Assembly (NCBI GenBank): GCA_003696075.1
Contig: RFHH01000107.1
Coordinates: 1 to 49,769, forward strand
Length of the DNA stretch: 49,769 nt
Direction: 5' to 3'
Source: Acidobacteriota bacterium
GTDB lineage: Bacteria; Acidobacteriota; Polarisedimenticolia; J045
This document shows, piece by piece, positions 8,241-18,074 of this stretch. Under the pieces are notes generated by a model. The model was not told the origin of the DNA, did not search any database, and worked only from the letters and a program-made list of their open reading frames with translations. A program made the translations under genes and the position numbers. How positions within the stretch are numbered: position 1 is the first letter of the stretch; each line of letters begins with the position of its first letter.

Positions 8241-8690
8241 ATGGTCGGAACGGGAGAGGACGCCCGCCGGCGCCGCTTGCGGGAGGCGGGGCTGAAGGTC
8301 ACCGCGCCCCGCCTGGCGATCCTCGCCGTCCTCGAAGAGGACCGCCGTCATCCCACGGCGGAAGAGATCCACCAGGCGATCCGCGAGCGCCGGCCGGCTT
8401 TGTCGCTCTCGACGGTCTACAAGACGCTGGAGAGCTTTCTCAGGACGGGTCTCGTCCGGAGGGTCTCCGGCGGCGGCAACCGCCTCAGGGTGGACGGTGT
8501 CCCGGGAGAGCACGACCATGCCGTGTGCCGTCTCTGCGGAGCCGTCTTCGACGTCGACCGACCCGAGGCGGTTCGCGCCGCGGTTCCCCGGGAGTCGGTG
8601 GCCGGGATGCGGATCACCGGCGTGAGGATCGAATACGACGTGGTCTGCCGCGCGTGCGAGGCGCGGCAGGGACGACCGCAGCCGAACTGA
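8241..8690 (+). CDS. perR: PerR-type peroxide-sensing Fur-family repressor
   Basis: This 149-residue Fur-family regulator has an N-terminal winged helix (recognition region LSLSTVYKTLESF) and a C-terminal metal-binding dimerisation domain. The structural zinc site is Cys96/Cys99 and Cys136/Cys139. The regulatory site reads His37, Asp85, His91, His93 and Asp104, the same residues at the same numbers that I recall for Bacillus subtilis PerR. Asp at position 85, rather than Glu, is associated with iron-dependent histidine oxidation by peroxide. The ATG follows a GGGAGAGG site. The gene opens a run with rubrerythrin, an Fe-S oxidoreductase-like protein and DUF3501, a peroxide-response setting that supports PerR over Fur or Zur. 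Confidence 0.87.
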   Translation: MVGTGEDARRRRLREAGLKVTAPRLAILAVLEEDRRHPTAEEIHQAIRERRPALSLSTVYKTLESFLRTGLVRRVSGGGNRLRVDGVPGEHDHAVCRLCGAVFDVDRPEAVRAAVPRESVAGMRITGVRIEYDVVCRACEARQGRPQPN

Positions 8691-8771
8691 CCGTGGAACG
8701 CGCCCGTGCGGCCACACGCCGGAGGGCGCGGAGCTTCCGGGACGACCGAGTCCCGCGAGGAGAGAAAGACG

Positions 8772-9188
8772 ATGCCGTCACTCAAGGGAACGAAGACGCA
8801 CGAGAATCTCAAGGCCGCGTTCGCGGGCGAGTCGCAGGCGAACCGGCGCTACCTGTACTTCGCGAAGCAGGCGGACATCGAAGGGTACCCGGAGGTGGCC
8901 GGCCTGTTCCGCGACACGGCGGAAGGGGAGACGGGCCACGCCCACGGGCATCTCGACTACCTGAAGGAGGTCGGAGATCCGGCCACGGGCATGCCGTTCA
9001 CGGACGTGCGGGAGATGCTCGCGACGGCGGTGGCGGGCGAGACGCACGAGTACACCGATATGTACCCGGGCATGGCCAAGACGGCCCGCGAGGAGGGTTT
9101 CGAGGAGATCGCCGACTGGTTCGAAACGCTCGCCAAGGCCGAGCGGTCGCACGCGGGCAAGTTCCAGAAGGCACTCGACAACCTGTGA
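8772..9188 (+). CDS. rbr: Rubrerythrin-family diiron peroxidase (no rubredoxin domain)
   Basis: The 138-residue protein is a four-helix-bundle rubrerythrin. Diiron ligands by pattern are Glu20 (FAGES), Glu53/His56 (EGETGH), Glu90 and Glu93 (AGETHEY), and Glu124/His127 (AERSH). The C-terminal rubredoxin domain of classical rubrerythrin is absent, so electrons must come from a separate donor; the Fe-S protein encoded next is an obvious candidate, by inference. Rubrerythrins reduce hydrogen peroxide in the cytoplasm. The start at 8772 is fixed by GAGGAGAGAA just upstream, and an in-frame ATG at 8706 has no such site. A strong hairpin follows the stop. Confidence 0.92.
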   Translation: MPSLKGTKTHENLKAAFAGESQANRRYLYFAKQADIEGYPEVAGLFRDTAEGETGHAHGHLDYLKEVGDPATGMPFTDVREMLATAVAGETHEYTDMYPGMAKTAREEGFEEIADWFETLAKAERSHAGKFQKALDNL

Positions 9189-9197
9189 TCGGCGGAA

Positions 9198-9224
9198 GGC
9201 CCGGGCGGCCGCGCCGCCCGGGCC
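9198..9224 (+). terminator. Perfect 12-bp hairpin between rubrerythrin and the Fe-S protein gene
   Basis: GGCCCGGGCGGC (9198-9209) and GCCGCCCGGGCC (9213-9224) are perfect inverted arms around a three-base loop, starting ten bases after the rbr stop. There is no T-tract. It could terminate part of the transcripts or protect the rbr message, lowering expression of the two downstream genes. Confidence 0.5.
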
Positions 9225-9273
9225 GCCCCCGCCCTCGCCGGCAGGCGGGAGCGGCGGGAGCTCCGAGACTCCA

Positions 9274-10641
9274 TTGCCCGACGAACGCCCAGACATCCGA
9301 TTCGCCGCCGGGCCCTTTTCGACCGACCGCCCGGCCGATCCGCTCTACTGGGACCGCGACGCGCTCGCGGCGGAGACGCGCCGCACGTTCGAGCTGTGCC
9401 ACAGCTGCCGGATGTGCTTCAAGTTCTGCGGGGCGTTTCCCGCCCTCTTCTCGGCGGTGGACCGCGCCGGTGACGTTCGCGATCTGACCGAGGCGGACCT
9501 GGAGCGGATCGTCGACGACTGCTTCCAGTGCAAGCTCTGTTACACGCAGTGCCCCTACACCGAGGCGGAGGGACATCCGTTCCGTCTCGATTTCCCGCAG
9601 CTCGTGCAGCGGACGAAGGCGGTCCGCCGGCGCGTCCCCTGGCGCGACCGGTTGCTCGCCGACCCGGACCGGCTGGCGAGGCTGATCGGCCCGGCGGCCC
9701 CGCTGGTCAACGCCATTCATCGCTCGCCGGCCTTCCGGCGCGTTCTCGAATGGGCGGTCGGCGTCGATCACCGGAAGAAGCTCCCGGAGTTCTCCCGCCG
9801 GCCTCTGCGCGCCCGACTTCGCGGCCGCCGGGAACCGACCACCTGCTCCGGGCCCGAGGTGGTCTTGTTCCCGACCTGCTACGCGGAGTTCAACCGCCCC
9901 GGGCTCGGCGAGGCGGCCCTGTTCGTGCTCGAACACAACGGGTGCCGCGTGCGGCTGGCGCGGACGGTCTGCTGCGGAATGCCGGCTCTCGAGGCGGGCC
10001 ATCTCGAACTCGCGAGGCGGAAGGCGGCCGCCAACGTCCGGGTGCTGGCCCCGGCCGCCGAGGCGGGGCTGCCGATCGCGGTCATCAACCCCACCTGCTC
10101 GCTGACGCTGCGCGAGGAGGTCCCCAGGCTCCTCGAAGGCGACGGCGGCGGGATGGCCGAGGCCGCCCGGAGGGTCGCGGAGTCGGTGGTCGACATCTCC
10201 CTCTTCCTCGACCGGCTGCGGCGCGATGGAATGCTCCGCGAGGACTTCCGCTCGACGCCGGGGGGCGCGGTCGCCTACCACGCCCCGTGCCATCTCCGCG
10301 CCCAGAACATCGGTTTCAAGGGTCGCGACCTGTTGCGCCGCATCCCCGGTGTCACGCCGCGGCTCGTCGCCGAGTGTTGCGGCCACGACGGCACGTGGTC
10401 GATGAAAAAGCGGAACTTCAGCGCCTCGCTGGAGGTCGGGGAGAAGGCGTTCACCCGGATGCGTTCCGCCGGCGCCGAAGTGTGGGTGAGCGACTGCCCG
10501 CTGGCCGCCCTCCAGTTCGAGCAAGCCTGCGGCCGGCAGGTTCTGCACCCGGTCGAGGTCCTCGCTCGCGCCTATCGCGAGGACGGCTTTCCGCAGCCGA
10601 TTCCGGCGCCGGACGGGCCGCCGGAGAAGGGAGGTTCCTGA
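9274..10641 (+). CDS. Two-[4Fe-4S] heterodisulfide-reductase/GlpC-like protein with two CCG domains
   Basis: This 455-residue cytoplasmic protein has two ferredoxin-like cluster motifs, [11 protein letters not shown] (Cys42, 45, 48, 52) and [12 protein letters not shown] (Cys83, 86, 89, 93). Two cysteine-rich CCG domains follow, with the cores VCCGMP near residue 230 and ECCGHDG near 367. The arrangement is that of GlpC and HdrD-like electron-transfer subunits. It stands between rubrerythrin and DUF3501, a gene order I recognise from other bacteria, and may supply electrons to rubrerythrin (inference). The start is a TTG at 9274 with a GGGAG about ten bases upstream; no ATG stands near the expected N-terminus. 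Its TGA overlaps the next ATG by one base. Confidence 0.85.
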   Translation: MPDERPDIRFAAGPFSTDRPADPLYWDRDALAAETRRTFELCHSCRMCFKFCGAFPALFSAVDRAGDVRDLTEADLERIVDDCFQCKLCYTQCPYTEAEGHPFRLDFPQLVQRTKAVRRRVPWRDRLLADPDRLARLIGPAAPLVNAIHRSPAFRRVLEWAVGVDHRKKLPEFSRRPLRARLRGRREPTTCSGPEVVLFPTCYAEFNRPGLGEAALFVLEHNGCRVRLARTVCCGMPALEAGHLELARRKAAANVRVLAPAAEAGLPIAVINPTCSLTLREEVPRLLEGDGGGMAEAARRVAESVVDISLFLDRLRRDGMLREDFRSTPGGAVAYHAPCHLRAQNIGFKGRDLLRRIPGVTPRLVAECCGHDGTWSMKKRNFSASLEVGEKAFTRMRSAGAEVWVSDCPLAALQFEQACGRQVLHPVEVLARAYREDGFPQPIPAPDGPPEKGGS

Positions 10642-11222
10642 TGGAGCCGCTCCGGCGCGAGGAGATCCCCTCGCGCGAGACCTACGAAGCGCAACGGCCG
10701 GCGTTCCGGAGGCGGATCCTGGCGCTGAAGCGGAAGCGCCGGGTCCTGGTCGGCGATCACCTCTCGGTGCATTTCGAGAACCGCGAGACGATGCGCTATC
10801 AGGTGCTCGAGATGCTCCGCGCCGAGGGGACGTGGAACGACGAGCGGGCGGTGCGCGACGAGCTCGAGGCCTACAACCCGCTGATTCCGGGGGAAGGAGA
10901 GCTCTCCGCGACCCTGATGTTCGAGTACGAGACCCCGGAGGAGCGGCAGGAGCACCTGCGGGCGCTGCTCGGCATTGAGCGGCACGTGTTCCTGGTCATC
11001 GGCGACACCGCACCGCTACCCGCGGAGTTCGACCGGATGCAGATCGGCACCGATCGCATCTCCTCGGTGCAGTACGTCAAGTGGCGCCTCGACCCCGCCC
11101 GGAGGGAGCGGCTGCGCCAGGAAGGCACCGTCGTCCGGATCGTGGTGGACCATCCCCACTACAGCGCGCAGGCGGTCCTGTCGGAGGAGACCCGCCGGGA
11201 GATCGCGAGCGATCCCGACTGA
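10641..11222 (+). CDS. DUF3501 family protein
   Basis: This 193-residue protein has no signal peptide or membrane segment. It matches my recollection of DUF3501, found beside rubrerythrin and Hdr-like Fe-S proteins: an RREEIPSRETYEAQRP start, a basic RRILALKRKRRVLVG segment, then NRETMRYQVLEMLR, AYNPLIPGEGELSATLM and a C-terminal SSVQYVKWRL block. No catalytic motif can be named. The start codon overlaps the previous stop (TGATG), so it is translationally coupled to the Fe-S protein. GGAGGTT lies just before the ATG. The function is unknown; a partner in peroxide reduction is suggested only by context. Confidence 0.82.
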   Translation: MEPLRREEIPSRETYEAQRPAFRRRILALKRKRRVLVGDHLSVHFENRETMRYQVLEMLRAEGTWNDERAVRDELEAYNPLIPGEGELSATLMFEYETPEERQEHLRALLGIERHVFLVIGDTAPLPAEFDRMQIGTDRISSVQYVKWRLDPARRERLRQEGTVVRIVVDHPHYSAQAVLSEETRREIASDPD

Positions 11223-11759
11223 GCCGGCCGGTGCGGCCCCTTCCGGCCCCCGGCCCGCCACGCGGGGATCCGGGCGGCCTCGACATCGCCGGGACGAACC
11301 GGGCGGGATCGGAACGCGCGCCCGCGGCCCGGCACCGGGGCGCGCGCTGCTCCGGCGGTGGGGGCCCGGGACGGTGCGCGGTGCATCCGAGCCGCTCGAA
11401 TCGAGGAAGGTGCCTCCTCGATCGTGCGAACTGCCGCTCGACTCGGCGGGGAGGAGGCATGCGGGCTCGATCTCGCGGGCGTCGGGCCGATCGAGGCCGG
11501 AACCTCCGATCTTTCATGGACTTGCGTGGGAGAGCGCACCTTCGGGGATGCAGCGAACTTTCGGCGGGTTCCGTGCGAGAACGCACCTCGGGGACATCGC
11601 TCGCGGTCCGCGCCCGACGGCCGCCGCGGGCCGCTCTTGTTGATTTTCGATGCAAATCGGCCCTCGTGATCGTACTCTGGGAAAAGCGCCGCCCGCGGCG
11701 GCCGGGGCTGGGGCGCACCGCCCCGTTGGGGGCGGGAAGATTCAGGACGGGGGGACCTC
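11223..11759. other. Noncoding gap between the peroxide operon and the mutase gene
   Basis: These 537 bases hold no convincing gene. GGCCGG/CCGGCC (11226-11248) just after the DUF3501 stop could form a terminator stem. From about 11400 to 11620 there are degenerate repeated words: GAGAGCGCACCT and GAGAACGCACCT (near 11530 and 11578), each followed within two bases by GGGGA. CCTCGATCGTGCG at 11416-11428 also occurs at 7410-7422 just upstream of htrA. This block therefore resembles the repeats upstream of perR. I looked for a cobalamin riboswitch because the next gene is B12-dependent and found no B12-box-like core. Confidence 0.4.
11642..11658. promoter_or_regulatory. AT-rich 17-bp imperfect palindrome upstream of the mutase operon
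   Basis: The 17 bases at 11642-11658 have GATTT/AAATC arms around seven central bases and sit in the only AT-rich patch of the gap, about 100 bases before the mutase ATG. A dimeric regulator could bind here. I see no well-spaced -35/-10 pair around it. Confidence 0.3.
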
Positions 11760-13700
11760 ATGCCCTGGAACGTTCCGGTCGTGGTCATCGGGGGTCTCGG
11801 AGGCGATTCGCACTCCGTGGGCCTGATCGTCTTGCGCGACGCCCTGCGGGCGTGCGGCTACCGGGTGCGCGACCTGGGCATCCAGAACCGCATCGGCGCC
11901 TTCGTAGGCGCTGCGCGGGGGGCGGACGCGGTGCTCGTCTCCTGCATGGACGGACACGCGGACCACTACCTCGCCGGTTTCACCGTGCCCCGCCGGACGG
12001 AGGCGGGTGCCCGGCGCCCCGTTTGGTATCTCGGGGGGAACCCCGCGCTCGGTGAGCCCGACCCGAGCCCGTTCCTCGCCATGGGGTTCGACCGTGTCTT
12101 CATGCGCTTCACGCCCGTGGCCGAGGTGCGGCGGGCCATCGAGGCCGATCTCGGGCCTCGGCGCATCCGCCCGGACCGGGCGGGCCCCGCGGCCTTGTCG
12201 TGGAACCCGGACACCTTCTCCGACGAACGGCTCGACACCGCCGCCTGGGAAAGGGAACGGGAGGAGGTCCTGCGTGGCTGGCCCACGGGGGCCGACGCCC
12301 GCGACCTCGAGGCCAACGCGCGGGAGCTCGCCGCCCGGCCTCGGCTCGCCGAGCTCCAGCGGCGGGCCAGCCGCCCGCTCGTTCAGCCGCGCTCGGGTGT
12401 TCCGCTGGTGGAGGAGCAGCTGGCGCACTTCCTCGCCTACCGGCGCGCGGGCGCTGATGTCCTCTCGTTCCAGATCGACTCGCTCACGCGCAACAACGAC
12501 TACGCCGGGGCGGCGCGGGCCGTCGCGGAGAGCGCCAGGGATCTCCGCCCGCGCCTGAACGGGTTCCCGCTGGTCAACCACGGCGCGGCCGCCGTCCGCC
12601 GGATCGCGCGCAGTCTCGACGTGCCGCTGCAGATCCGCCACAGCACGCGCGACCCGCGTCTTCTGGCCGAGATCGGATACGCCGGAGGGGTCGCCGCCTA
12701 CGAAGGCGGCGCGATCTGCTACAACCTGCCGTACTACCGGGACTACCCGCTTCCCGAGGCGATCCGGCGCTGGCGGTACGTCGACCGGCTCACCGGCCTG
12801 TACGCCGAGAGGTTCGGCCTCGTCCTGGATCGCGAGTTCTTCGGTACCCTCACGGCGACGCTCGTCCCCCCGTGCCTCGCGATCGCCACCGGCGTTTTGG
12901 AGGCGCTCTTCGCGGCGCAGCAAGGCGTGCGGTCGGTGAGCCTCGGCTACGCCGAGCAAGGCCACCGGATTCAGGACGTGGCGGCCGTCCGGGTCCTGCG
13001 CGACTTGGCGGAGGAGGCGTTGGCGGCGGCGGGGCACGCGGGCGTCCGCGTCGGAGCGGTCTTCCACCAGTACATGGCCGCGTTCCCCGACGATCCGGCG
13101 AGGGCGGAGGAGCTGATCTTCGAGTCGGCCGTGACGGCGGGCTTGTCGGGGGCCACGCGGATCCTCGTCAAGTCCCCTGCAGAGGCGCGCGACATCCCCC
13201 GCGTCGAGGACAACGTGCGCGCCATCGAGCTCGTGCGGCGCGGTCTGGCGGCCGCCGAGCGCAGCACCGTCGACGAGAGGCGGGTGGCCGAAGAGGCGGC
13301 GCTGATCCGGGCCGAGACGGTGGCCATCCTCGAGGCGGTGGCGGAGCTGGGCGCGGGGCGTCTCGACCGGGGGGTGGTGGAGGCCTTCCGCGCCGGCGTT
13401 CTCGACATCCCGTTCTCGCCCAGCCGTCACAACCGGGGCGAGGTGCGCACGGCACGCGACCTCGAGGGTGCGGTGCGTTTTCTCGACTGCGGCCGCCTCC
13501 CGTTCGGCCGCGAGATCCGCGCCTTCCACGGCGACGCCATGCATCGGCGACGGGTGGCCGAGGGCCTGCGGGGCCCGTCGGAAGACCATCTGCTCATCGA
13601 GCGCGACACCACCCGGATCGCGGAAGGACGCTATGATCGCTGGCCTTTGGGCGGCGCGGCCGGCGCTTCCGGCCGGGCCGCCACCGCCGGCGGGTGCTGA
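11760..13700 (+). CDS. Single-chain B12-dependent glutamate mutase-like enzyme (S and E subunits fused)
   Basis: The 646-residue protein joins both subunits of glutamate (methylaspartate) mutase. Residues 1-135 are the cobalamin-binding S subunit with the DSHSVG (DXHXXG) motif at 16-21, which supplies the lower cobalt-ligand histidine. Residues 190-625 are the E-subunit TIM barrel, with FGTLTATLVPP, GHRIQDVAAVR and FHQYMAAFPDD. The three substrate-carboxylate arginines known from Clostridium cochlearium (R66, R100, R149) appear as Arg211, Arg244 and Arg293. Its E171, Y177 and Y181 appear as Glu315, Tyr321 and Tyr325 with identical spacing. The reaction is probably interconversion of glutamate and 3-methylaspartate or a close analogue. 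No methylaspartase or MutL chaperone is nearby. A GGGGGGA site precedes the ATG. Confidence 0.86.
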   Translation: MPWNVPVVVIGGLGGDSHSVGLIVLRDALRACGYRVRDLGIQNRIGAFVGAARGADAVLVSCMDGHADHYLAGFTVPRRTEAGARRPVWYLGGNPALGEPDPSPFLAMGFDRVFMRFTPVAEVRRAIEADLGPRRIRPDRAGPAALSWNPDTFSDERLDTAAWEREREEVLRGWPTGADARDLEANARELAARPRLAELQRRASRPLVQPRSGVPLVEEQLAHFLAYRRAGADVLSFQIDSLTRNNDYAGAARAVAESARDLRPRLNGFPLVNHGAAAVRRIARSLDVPLQIRHSTRDPRLLAEIGYAGGVAAYEGGAICYNLPYYRDYPLPEAIRRWRYVDRLTGLYAERFGLVLDREFFGTLTATLVPPCLAIATGVLEALFAAQQGVRSVSLGYAEQGHRIQDVAAVRVLRDLAEEALAAAGHAGVRVGAVFHQYMAAFPDDPARAEELIFESAVTAGLSGATRILVKSPAEARDIPRVEDNVRAIELVRRGLAAAERSTVDERRVAEEAALIRAETVAILEAVAELGAGRLDRGVVEAFRAGVLDIPFSPSRHNRGEVRTARDLEGAVRFLDCGRLPFGREIRAFHGDAMHRRRVAEGLRGPSEDHLLIERDTTRIAEGRYDRWPLGGAAGASGRAATAGGC

Positions 13701-13730
13701 TCGCGCCCGTCATTCGGGTCGTGGCCGGCG

Positions 13731-15107
13731 ATGGACCTCGTAACGGTGAGGCACGGTGTGGGCTGGGCGGGCGCCGGGCTGGCCGGCGCCGGGGCCCTCG
13801 GGTTGGCGGCCGGAGGCGGGTGGACGGCCGGCGCGGCGCTGGTCGCCGGTGCTCTGCTGGCTCAGCCGCTCCTGCTCGACTACCGCCCGCTCAAGGTCCC
13901 GGCGATCATGTTTCACTCGGTCGTCGGCTACCGCCCGGACCGCCCACCCGCGTTCAGCATCTGGTGCCCCCCGGCTCACTTCGAAGCCATCCTCCGCTAC
14001 CTGCGCTGGCGAGGCTACCGCTCGATCACCCTGGACCAGCTCCACGCGCACGTGCGCGACGGCTCGCCGCTGCCCGACAAGCCGATCGCGCTCACCTTCG
14101 ACGACGGCTACGCCGACAACTGGATCTACGCAGCGCCGCTGCTCCGGAAGTACGGCTTCACCGGAACGGTCTTCATGCCCACCGATTTCATCCAGCGCGA
14201 GGAGACGCCGCGTCCCACGCTGGAGGATGTGTGGGCGGGGCGGCTGCGCGAAGAGGAACTCGCCCCGTACGGCTACCTCAATCGGGCCGAGCTGCGGGAG
14301 CTCGCGGCGTCGGGCGTGCTCAGGATCGAATCGCACGGGAAGACGCACACGTGGCTGCCGGTGTCGGGCCGGGTGATCGCATTCCATCGGCCGGGCATCG
14401 GCCTCCGGCACCTGCGATGGATGTGGTGGAACCGCCACCCGGAACGGAAACCGTACTGGTTCCACGAAATCGACGAAACCGACATCCCCTGGGGCGCGCC
14501 GGTCTACGAGAACCGGCTGGCCCTGTCGCACCGGGCCGCCCGCCCCGATCCCGGGCTCGAGCGCGAGTTGACCGGGCTGGTCGCCGCCGAGGGCGGGCGC
14601 GCCTTCTTCGAGCGTCCCGACTGGAAGGCGCGGCTGGAGCGGGCCGTGATGGAGTACCGGGCGGGACACGGCGATCCGGTGGAGATCGAGAGCGACGAGG
14701 AGTTCCGGCAGAGGCTGCGCGACGAGCTGGCGGGGTCCGCGGCCGCGATCGAGCAGGTGACGGGAAGGCGGCCGCGCTTCATGTCCTGGCCGAACGGCGG
14801 CACCTGCCGCGAAGCGCTCGACTTGCTCGCCGAGTGCGGCTATCTGGCGGCGACGGTCTCCTCGCGCGGACGGCAGCCCAAGAACGTCCGCGGCGGACGG
14901 GCCGACCAGATCGGCCGGGTGTCGGCCACGTCGTACTTCCGTGACGTCCGCTACGTCAAACCGTGGGTCCTTTCGTTCGCCCTGAAGCTCGAACGCTACC
15001 GCGGCAACCGCTACATGGAGATCCCGATCAAGGCGATCTGGCTCTACCGGCGGTTCTTCCCGGCGCGCGGGGCGGCGGGCATGCGGCCCGCCGGCGCGCA
15101 GGACTAG
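13731..15107 (+). CDS. Polysaccharide deacetylase (NodB/CE4) family protein, membrane-anchored
   Basis: This 458-residue protein has hydrophobic stretches within residues 10-50, probably a signal anchor. A NodB-homology domain follows, with LTFDDGYADNW near residue 122 (catalytic and metal aspartates) and ESHGKTHTW near 202 (HXXXH metal ligands). The two halves are separated by a long insertion rich in Trp, His and Glu (about 215-345) before MSWPNGGTC. CE4 enzymes remove N- or O-acetyl groups from cell-surface glycans. The gene starts 30 bases after the mutase stop and ends four bases before a CapK-like gene, so it probably belongs to a surface-polymer operon. No clear ribosome site precedes the ATG, which leaves the exact start uncertain. 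Confidence 0.85.
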   Translation: MDLVTVRHGVGWAGAGLAGAGALGLAAGGGWTAGAALVAGALLAQPLLLDYRPLKVPAIMFHSVVGYRPDRPPAFSIWCPPAHFEAILRYLRWRGYRSITLDQLHAHVRDGSPLPDKPIALTFDDGYADNWIYAAPLLRKYGFTGTVFMPTDFIQREETPRPTLEDVWAGRLREEELAPYGYLNRAELRELAASGVLRIESHGKTHTWLPVSGRVIAFHRPGIGLRHLRWMWWNRHPERKPYWFHEIDETDIPWGAPVYENRLALSHRAARPDPGLERELTGLVAAEGGRAFFERPDWKARLERAVMEYRAGHGDPVEIESDEEFRQRLRDELAGSAAAIEQVTGRRPRFMSWPNGGTCREALDLLAECGYLAATVSSRGRQPKNVRGGRADQIGRVSATSYFRDVRYVKPWVLSFALKLERYRGNRYMEIPIKAIWLYRRFFPARGAAGMRPAGAQD

Positions 15108-15111
15108 GACG

Positions 15112-16476
15112 TTGGTCCGCCTCGCGGCGCGCGCGCTCGACCGAGCCGTCGCCCTCGGCACCCGCCGCCGGTGGCCGCACTACGAGCGCCTCTTCTCCGC
15201 GATGGAGCGATGGCCGCGCGACCGGATCGACGAATACCGCCGGCGGCGCCTGGCGGCGCTCGTCGAGCACGCCTACCGGAACGTGCCCTACTGGCGGCGA
15301 GTGATCGACGGCCTGGGAGCGACGCCGGCGGAGGTCGGAACGCCGGAGGGGCTGGCCGCGCTTCCGCCCCTCACCAAGGACGTCATCGACCGTGAGGGTC
15401 CGGCGCTGCTGTCCCGCGGGGCCGGGGGTGCACGGGCGACGGTCAAGTCGACCGGCGGGTCCACCGGGCACAACGTGTGGCTCAGAATCGACATGGACAC
15501 CCACGACCGCCGCCGCGCCGCCGGCCGCCTCACCGAGAGCTGGGACGGCGTCGGACCGGGGACCCGCGTGGCGGTGTTGTGGGGATCCCGCCTGGAAACG
15601 CGACCTTCCCTCCGCGCTCGCCTGCTCGACCGCCTGTCGTGCCGGCGCTTCTTCTCCGTCTACGGGGTGGGGGAGGCGGAGCTGAGCCGCTATCTCGCGG
15701 AGCTGCAGCGCTTCCGGCCGGAGGTGATCTCGTCGTACCCCTCGATCCTCGCCGACATCGCACGGCGGCTCGGGCGACGCGCTTGCCGTAGGCTGGGCGT
15801 CCGCCTCGTCTACAGCTCGGCGGAATCGCTGGACGAGCCGACGAGGAGCGAACTGGAAGACGCGTTCGGGGCGCCGGTTCGCAACCGGTACGCGTCGCGC
15901 GAGTTCGGCATGATCGCCTCCGATTGCCCCACCGGCCCGGGCCTGCACCTGATGGACATGCGCCTGTGGGCCGAGAACGGCCGCGCGGAGCATCCGGAGG
16001 CGCCCCCCGAGCTCCTCCTGACCGACCTCGACAATCGGTCGATGCCTCTCATCCGCTACCGGATCGAGGACGCGGCGGTGATCGAGGACAGCGCATGTCC
16101 CTGCGGTCGGTCGCTGTCGCGCCTGGCGCGGGTGGAGGGGCGGGTGTTCGACGTGGTCTACACCCCGGCGGGGCGGGCGTTCGGGGGCTCGTTCTTCCCC
16201 ATCCTGCTGCGGCCGTTCGACCGGTCGATCCGGCGGTTCCAGGTCGTCCAGGACCGGCTCGATCACCTCACGATCCGGGTCGTGCCGGGCCACGGGTGGG
16301 ACGCGCCGTGCCGGGACCGGGTGCTCCGCATCATCGCGGAGCGGATGGGCCCCGAGATGAAGGTCGATCTGAAGGTCTGCCGCGAGATCCCGCCGGCCCC
16401 GTCGGGCAAGAGGAGGCCGGTCGTTTCACTCCTGTCGCCCGAGGAGCGGCGGCGCGCGGCGTCGGGGAACCGCTGA
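15112..16476 (+). CDS. CapK/PaaK-like adenylate-forming enzyme
   Basis: The 454-residue product belongs to the phenylacetate-CoA ligase/CapK branch of adenylate-forming enzymes. It shows the phosphate-binding loop KSTGGSTGHN at about residues 104-113, SSYPSILADIA, YSSAESLDE, RYASREFG and a C-terminal PAPSGKRRPVV lysine region. A CPCGRSL stretch resembles the cysteine motif of CapK proteins. Relatives encoded in capsule and exopolysaccharide clusters are called CapK and have undefined substrates. Together with the deacetylase before it, it may activate a carboxylate for attachment to a glycan (inference). The start is a TTG at 15112 with AGGA just upstream, four bases after the deacetylase stop. 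Confidence 0.8.
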   Translation: MVRLAARALDRAVALGTRRRWPHYERLFSAMERWPRDRIDEYRRRRLAALVEHAYRNVPYWRRVIDGLGATPAEVGTPEGLAALPPLTKDVIDREGPALLSRGAGGARATVKSTGGSTGHNVWLRIDMDTHDRRRAAGRLTESWDGVGPGTRVAVLWGSRLETRPSLRARLLDRLSCRRFFSVYGVGEAELSRYLAELQRFRPEVISSYPSILADIARRLGRRACRRLGVRLVYSSAESLDEPTRSELEDAFGAPVRNRYASREFGMIASDCPTGPGLHLMDMRLWAENGRAEHPEAPPELLLTDLDNRSMPLIRYRIEDAAVIEDSACPCGRSLSRLARVEGRVFDVVYTPAGRAFGGSFFPILLRPFDRSIRRFQVVQDRLDHLTIRVVPGHGWDAPCRDRVLRIIAERMGPEMKVDLKVCREIPPAPSGKRRPVVSLLSPEERRRAASGNR

Positions 16477-16526
16477 CCGCTGTATGATGCCGGCTTCGCG
16501 GCGCCAGACGCCGGCGGGAGGACGGG

Positions 16527-18032
<1,506 letters not shown>

Positions 18033-18074
18033 CGGCGGCCGGCCGCGCGCCCCCCTCGGCCCGGCATCGGGCGG

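Noticed and set aside
11223-11759. Cobalamin riboswitch upstream of the B12-dependent mutase
   Set aside because: No B12-box-like GCCACTG core or AGGGAA/GGTGC framework can be found on the plus strand.
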